Assembly: GCA_019120315.1 (NCBI GenBank)
Contig: DWVJ01000007.1
Location: 22,072 to 86,071 of the forward strand
Source of the DNA: Candidatus Ruminococcus avistercoris
GTDB taxonomy: Bacteria; Bacillota; Clostridia; Lachnospirales; Lachnospiraceae
Direction: 5' to 3'
DNA length: 64,000 bases
Made by a program: the position numbers and the translations under genes. How positions within the stretch are numbered: position 1 is the first letter of the stretch; the number at the start of each line of letters is the position of its first letter. Positions 61,406 to 64,000 of the stretch are shown piece by piece. The notes under the pieces are model-generated. The model searched no databases, had not been told where the DNA came from, and worked only from the letters and a program-made list of their open reading frames with translations.

Positions 61406-61859
61406 ACCTTCTTTCTTTGCGTTTCATTGTTATGGCAGCTTCCATCTGACGCTCGGTTTCCAATAGTTTTTCAAATCTCGGTCTCTTTTCGAGAATAGCC
61501 CTTGCGGTAGACAGTTCCCTTCGCAAAGGCTTGATTTTTGCGGTAATATCCCTCGCTTCAGCATTAAGCGCTTCGCTTTTCTTATGGCGGTTGCGGTTAT
61601 ATATCGACTGCCTGTCCTTTTCCAAAGCGGAGATCTGCTCCTGTGTTTTGCTGATAAAAGTAACAAGCTCCTGTCGCATTTCGGGTGAAAGCGGACGGGG
61701 AGAAGCGGGAGCAATATTGTTGCCTGTAATCAGCTTGCATAACTCGATAATCAGTTCAAACAATATTTGTATGCCGTCCATCTTTTTCATTTTGCGGTAC
61801 TCGATTTCAAGCAGAAGCAGCGGCGTATATTTCGGCTTATGAAGCGGAAACTGTTAATA
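61395..61859 (-). pseudogene. C-terminal part of a relaxase-like mobilisation protein
   Basis: The frame is open from about 61857 (after a TAA) and reads FPLHKPKYTPLLLLEIEYRKMKKMDGI ... then a charged coiled-coil SKTQEQISALEKDRQSIY ... KIKPLRRELSTARAILEKRP. Basic coils with a KPLRREL core are found at the end of MobA/relaxase proteins of mobilisable elements. There is no relaxase catalytic motif upstream, so the rest was lost. An ATG at 61790 could still start a 131-residue peptide. Confidence 0.45.
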
Positions 61860-62214
61860 CAGTTTCCCTGCTTGTTACGGTGTAAGACATCTCCGCTGCC
61901 TTTTCCGCAGATGTTTTGCCGGTCTGCCTGAATGTCGTTTTTCTATCCCTACCCCGGAGTCTCACCGCAGCGTTGCTGTGCTCGCTCCTATCAAAAAGAG
62001 GTCATCGCACAATCATATTCCATCCAGCCGGTCATTCAGTTGTAACCGGCTTTGAAATTCAAAGTCGAAACTGTCCTTTACGCTTATCTGACTGCTGACA
62101 GTTCAAGGCAGTTTCAGAAGCGGCGGTATTTTCCCTTAGCATACCGCAGGCGTTGTCCGGCTGAAAGCCGTCATCCCAAAGGTGAATAGGGAATACTACT
62201 TAGTTCAAGTAAAA
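61860..62214. other. Non-coding stretch in a mobile-element scar
   Basis: 355 bases without a frame I can support on either strand; many short stop-interrupted frames with no recognisable protein motif. I considered a group II intron (no domain V-like hairpin or GTGYG start seen) and found nothing further. Confidence 0.4.
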
Positions 62215-62247
62215 CAGAGCCGATAAACATTGCGTTCATCGGCTCTG
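62215..62247. terminator. Hairpin downstream of the ICMT-family gene
   Basis: CAGAGCCGAT / ATCGGCTCTG, perfect 10-bp stem, 13-base loop. No U-run is seen on the minus strand directly after it, so a terminator role is not certain. The right arm overlaps one of the 18-bp direct repeats. Confidence 0.5.
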
Positions 62248-62256
62248 CGTCTATGC
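62239..62256. repeat. 18-bp direct repeat, copy 1
   Basis: TCGGCTCTGCGTCTATGC, identical to 62995-63012; it lies 50 bases after the stop of the ICMT-family gene. Confidence 0.8.
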
Positions 62257-62305
62257 GGCTGGCTCTTTATTGATATTCCGCTTTTCCAAATAATGTAATT
62301 TAAGA

Positions 62306-62977
62306 CTACCAAATATAAGGTATTAACCTGTATTTAACTTTCTTTTTATAATCTGCATATCCGTCAAGCTCGGTTTCAAGTACCAGTTCTTCGTTTTTTA
62401 TTCTCTTTACGATAATCAGAGGATAAAAGAGAAACACAACGAAAGAAAGAATTGATCCAAGCACCAACGGCATTGCAAGGAAAAGAATAATTGTTACACT
62501 ATACATCGGATGTCTGACAATACCGTAAAGTCCTGTATCAATTACCTTTTGATTTTCCTGCACCTCAATCGTTCTGGAGAGATATGTATTTTCCCGTAAG
62601 ACTTCTGCATAAAGCAAATACGCAAGCAAAAATATAGCAGCCGCTATGTAAGACACTGTTTTAGGAAGCGGCAGCCAGTCAAAGCGAAAATCAAGACCTG
62701 CCAATACAAAACCAACAACAAACATCAATCCGCTAAGTTTTATTACAAGACTTTGCTCGCTTTGCTGTTCCTTTGCGTTAAGTCGCTTACTTAATAATTT
62801 GGGGTTTTTGAACATCATTACAATACCGGCAACAAACATAGGAACAAACAAGATGCTCATAAATAGCCAGCCGTTAGGATATTGTATTGTTCCCGCAGGC
62901 AGAAACAGAAGTAGTCCTACAAGAATAATTCCAAGCACAAATTTTATGATTGCATTGCAAAATAATTTTATTGTCAT
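62306..62977 (-). CDS. Isoprenylcysteine carboxylmethyltransferase-family membrane protein
   Basis: 223 residues with five membrane helices (about 10-30, 38-58, 75-95, 105-125, 165-190). The C-terminal pattern KVIDTGLYGIVRHPMYSV ... ELDGYADYKKKVKYRLIPYIW is the ICMT/PEMT-like methyltransferase signature (RHPMY and E-x-x-L). Bacterial members methylate lipids or unknown small targets. Start at 62977 with GGAGGG 8 bases away. The gene is bracketed by 18-bp direct repeats. Confidence 0.85.
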   Translation of the reverse strand: MTIKLFCNAIIKFVLGIILVGLLLFLPAGTIQYPNGWLFMSILFVPMFVAGIVMMFKNPKLLSKRLNAKEQQSEQSLVIKLSGLMFVVGFVLAGLDFRFDWLPLPKTVSYIAAAIFLLAYLLYAEVLRENTYLSRTIEVQENQKVIDTGLYGIVRHPMYSVTIILFLAMPLVLGSILSFVVFLFYPLIIVKRIKNEELVLETELDGYADYKKKVKYRLIPYIW

Positions 62978-62994
62978 TGTACCGCCCTCCTTTG

Positions 62995-63012
62995 TCGGCT
63001 CTGCGTCTATGC
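62995..63012. repeat. 18-bp direct repeat, copy 2
   Basis: Identical to 62239-62256; lies just upstream of the ribosome site of the ICMT-family gene. Unit spacing 756 bases. Confidence 0.8.
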
Positions 63013-63068
63013 ATCCAGCTCTCTGATTATGCGTTTGTGCTGCCCGGTAAATAATAAACTTGCAAATA

Positions 63069-63503
63069 TCATTTTGCATTTCTATATGAAATCACAATAT
63101 GACTTGGTGCAAATAATATGGATGCAATGATCAATAGCACTGACCTGCTCATAATCCCACTAAATAAAAACAAAATTGAAGGAATAACAGAAAGCGCTAA
63201 TGCTCTGAAAACGCTGTTTTTCTTAAAACACATAATCCAAATTCCACAATAAAACATTGCAAATATAGCATCTACAATCAAATATAATGCAAATGCTTCG
63301 TCAGACCACCACCCGAACCAAGTTCCCGGGATATTGATTATCATAAATCCGAAACAACCCAATCTTCCTACTTATTCTATAACCTCAACATATTTATTGT
63401 TCCACTTATTATGAAATCCATCTCTGCACTTAATCGCAAATACAATATTGGGTATCATAATGACTACAATAAAAACCAGACCGAAAATATTAAACCATTC
63501 CAT
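63069..63503 (-). pseudogene. Small membrane protein gene with an internal nonsense codon
   Basis: From an ATG at 63503 (GGAGGT 10 bases before it) the frame reads MEWFNIFGLVFIVVIM... to VEVIE, then TAA at 63374-63372, and then continues in the same frame VGRLGCFGFMIINIPGTWF to a stop at 63069. A CAA to TAA change would explain it. The restored protein has about 145 residues and four or five hydrophobic segments. No family assigned; it resembles small membrane proteins next to ABC-2 transporters. Confidence 0.7.
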
Positions 63504-63539
63504 ATGTTTAATGCTACCTCCACGATATTCCTGCTTATT

Positions 63540-64000
63540 CTATTGCTTTCTCATCTGTCGCAAAAATAAAAGTACAGCCACCACAACAGCCACCACGGTA
63601 TAACCGAGCACCCACCAAAGGTGCGGCAGGATATTGGAATAATCCGCACTAAAGACAGCCCGTTCCAATTCAACAGCATGGATGAAAGGCAAAGCATTTG
63701 CGATTTTCTTAAATACGCCGCCTACAAGTTCTACATCAAACCAAATCCCCGACATCCAAGCGGACAAATTGGTAAGTAACGCTCCACAGATACCGCCGAC
63801 CTGCTTTGAATTAAAAACGCTTCCGCAGATAAGCCCCAAAGCAATGTAAAATAATGCCACGGGGATGATAAACAGCAAGGCATATAAAACAGTGATTGTC
63901 AGCTTCAAGCCGAGCAGAGCCGCCGCTATGTAGCAAATAACCCCCTGTGCTACTGCAATCGGTAAAATTGGCAGGGTATAGCCGAAAATAAAATCCGAAG
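63540..64000 (-). CDS. ABC-2 type transporter permease, partial (5' end beyond right edge)
   Basis: The minus-strand frame is open to the right edge and gives the C-terminal part of a permease: DFIFGYTLPILPIAVAQGVICYIAAALLGLK, then GLICGSVFNSKQVGGICGALLTNLSAWMSGIWFDVE, ending in a membrane helix and RQMRKQ. About 153 residues visible with four helices. The layout matches the last two thirds of an ABC-2 permease of the antibiotic-export type. The missing start and any ATPase lie outside the window. Confidence 0.8.
   Translation of the reverse strand, partial: SDFIFGYTLPILPIAVAQGVICYIAAALLGLKLTITVLYALLFIIPVALFYIALGLICGSVFNSKQVGGICGALLTNLSAWMSGIWFDVELVGGVFKKIANALPFIHAVELERAVFSADYSNILPHLWWVLGYTVVAVVVAVLLFLRQMRKQ

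Noticed and set aside
61916..62098. 60-residue plus-strand frame
   Set aside because: No ribosome site, no homologous pattern, inside a rearranged non-coding stretch.
61860..62214. Possible group II intron or structured RNA
   Set aside because: No GTGYG start, domain V or reverse transcriptase frame could be found; sequence gives no clear fold by eye.

Overview
The window looks like chromosome of an anaerobic, spore-forming Firmicute, most likely a Lachnospiraceae-type gut Clostridium. The signs are SpoVT and a SleB-type hydrolase (sporulation/germination), a monomeric [FeFe] hydrogenase, LysRS with a fused C-terminal tRNA-binding domain next to GreA, a CdaR/PucR regulator style common in Clostridia, strong AGGAGG ribosome sites, and consensus TTGACA-17-TATAAT promoters. 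Most genes are GC-balanced; three stretches are visibly AT-richer and hold toxin-antitoxin or mobile debris (about 11.7-15.2 kb, 28.2-31.0 kb, 61.1-64.0 kb). No species name can be fixed from sequence alone.

Layout. 0-5 kb: a partial MarR regulator, a PucR-type regulator divergent from a uroporphyrinogen-decarboxylase-fold methyltransferase (URO-D/MtaA type), and an ECF sigma/anti-sigma pair. 5-6.6 kb: Fic protein and a GNAT acetyltransferase. 6.6-20.1 kb: two paralogous four-gene modules (response regulator, histidine kinase, ABC ATPase, 833-residue FtsX permease), separated by an AT-rich island of toxin-antitoxin genes: a decayed DUF3791/DUF3990 locus, GrpB, a broken Phd/RelE pair, and an intact HTH-DUF3990 protein with an unrecognised partner. 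20-28 kb: GNAT, an NAD(P)-binding oxidoreductase, a TetR with twin operators heading a heterodimeric ABC exporter, and an ABC-2 type exporter. 28.2-31 kb: fragments of a phage terminase and a ParB-like protein, a HigB/HigA-peptidase locus with two operators, and a candidate type I toxin/antisense RNA.

31-50.8 kb is housekeeping on the minus strand: lysS-greA, dusB/birA/argF, an SPFH-NfeD membrane pair, hydrogenase, SleB-like hydrolase, polysaccharide deacetylase-like protein, a SpoU methyltransferase, pfkA, dnaE, a CvfB-like S1 protein, acyl-ACP thioesterase and a MATE exporter.

50.8-61 kb carries the most interesting accessory content. A second PucR regulator is divergent from a second URO-D methyltransferase, followed by a CobW-type GTPase and an unrecognised 129-residue protein. 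After tRNA-Gln, an AEC transporter, pncB, a VanY-like peptidase and spoVT comes a second, divergent CobW GTPase coupled to a radical SAM enzyme with Cys-rich N-terminus. I read these as a corrinoid/metal-dependent methyl-transfer and cofactor-maturation set of unknown substrate; no corrinoid-binding protein lies in the window, so this is inference. 61.1-64 kb is a mobile-element scar: C-terminal pieces of a serine recombinase and a relaxase-like protein, an isoprenylcysteine-methyltransferase-family gene bracketed by 18-bp direct repeats, a membrane-protein gene with a nonsense codon, and an ABC-2 permease cut by the window edge.
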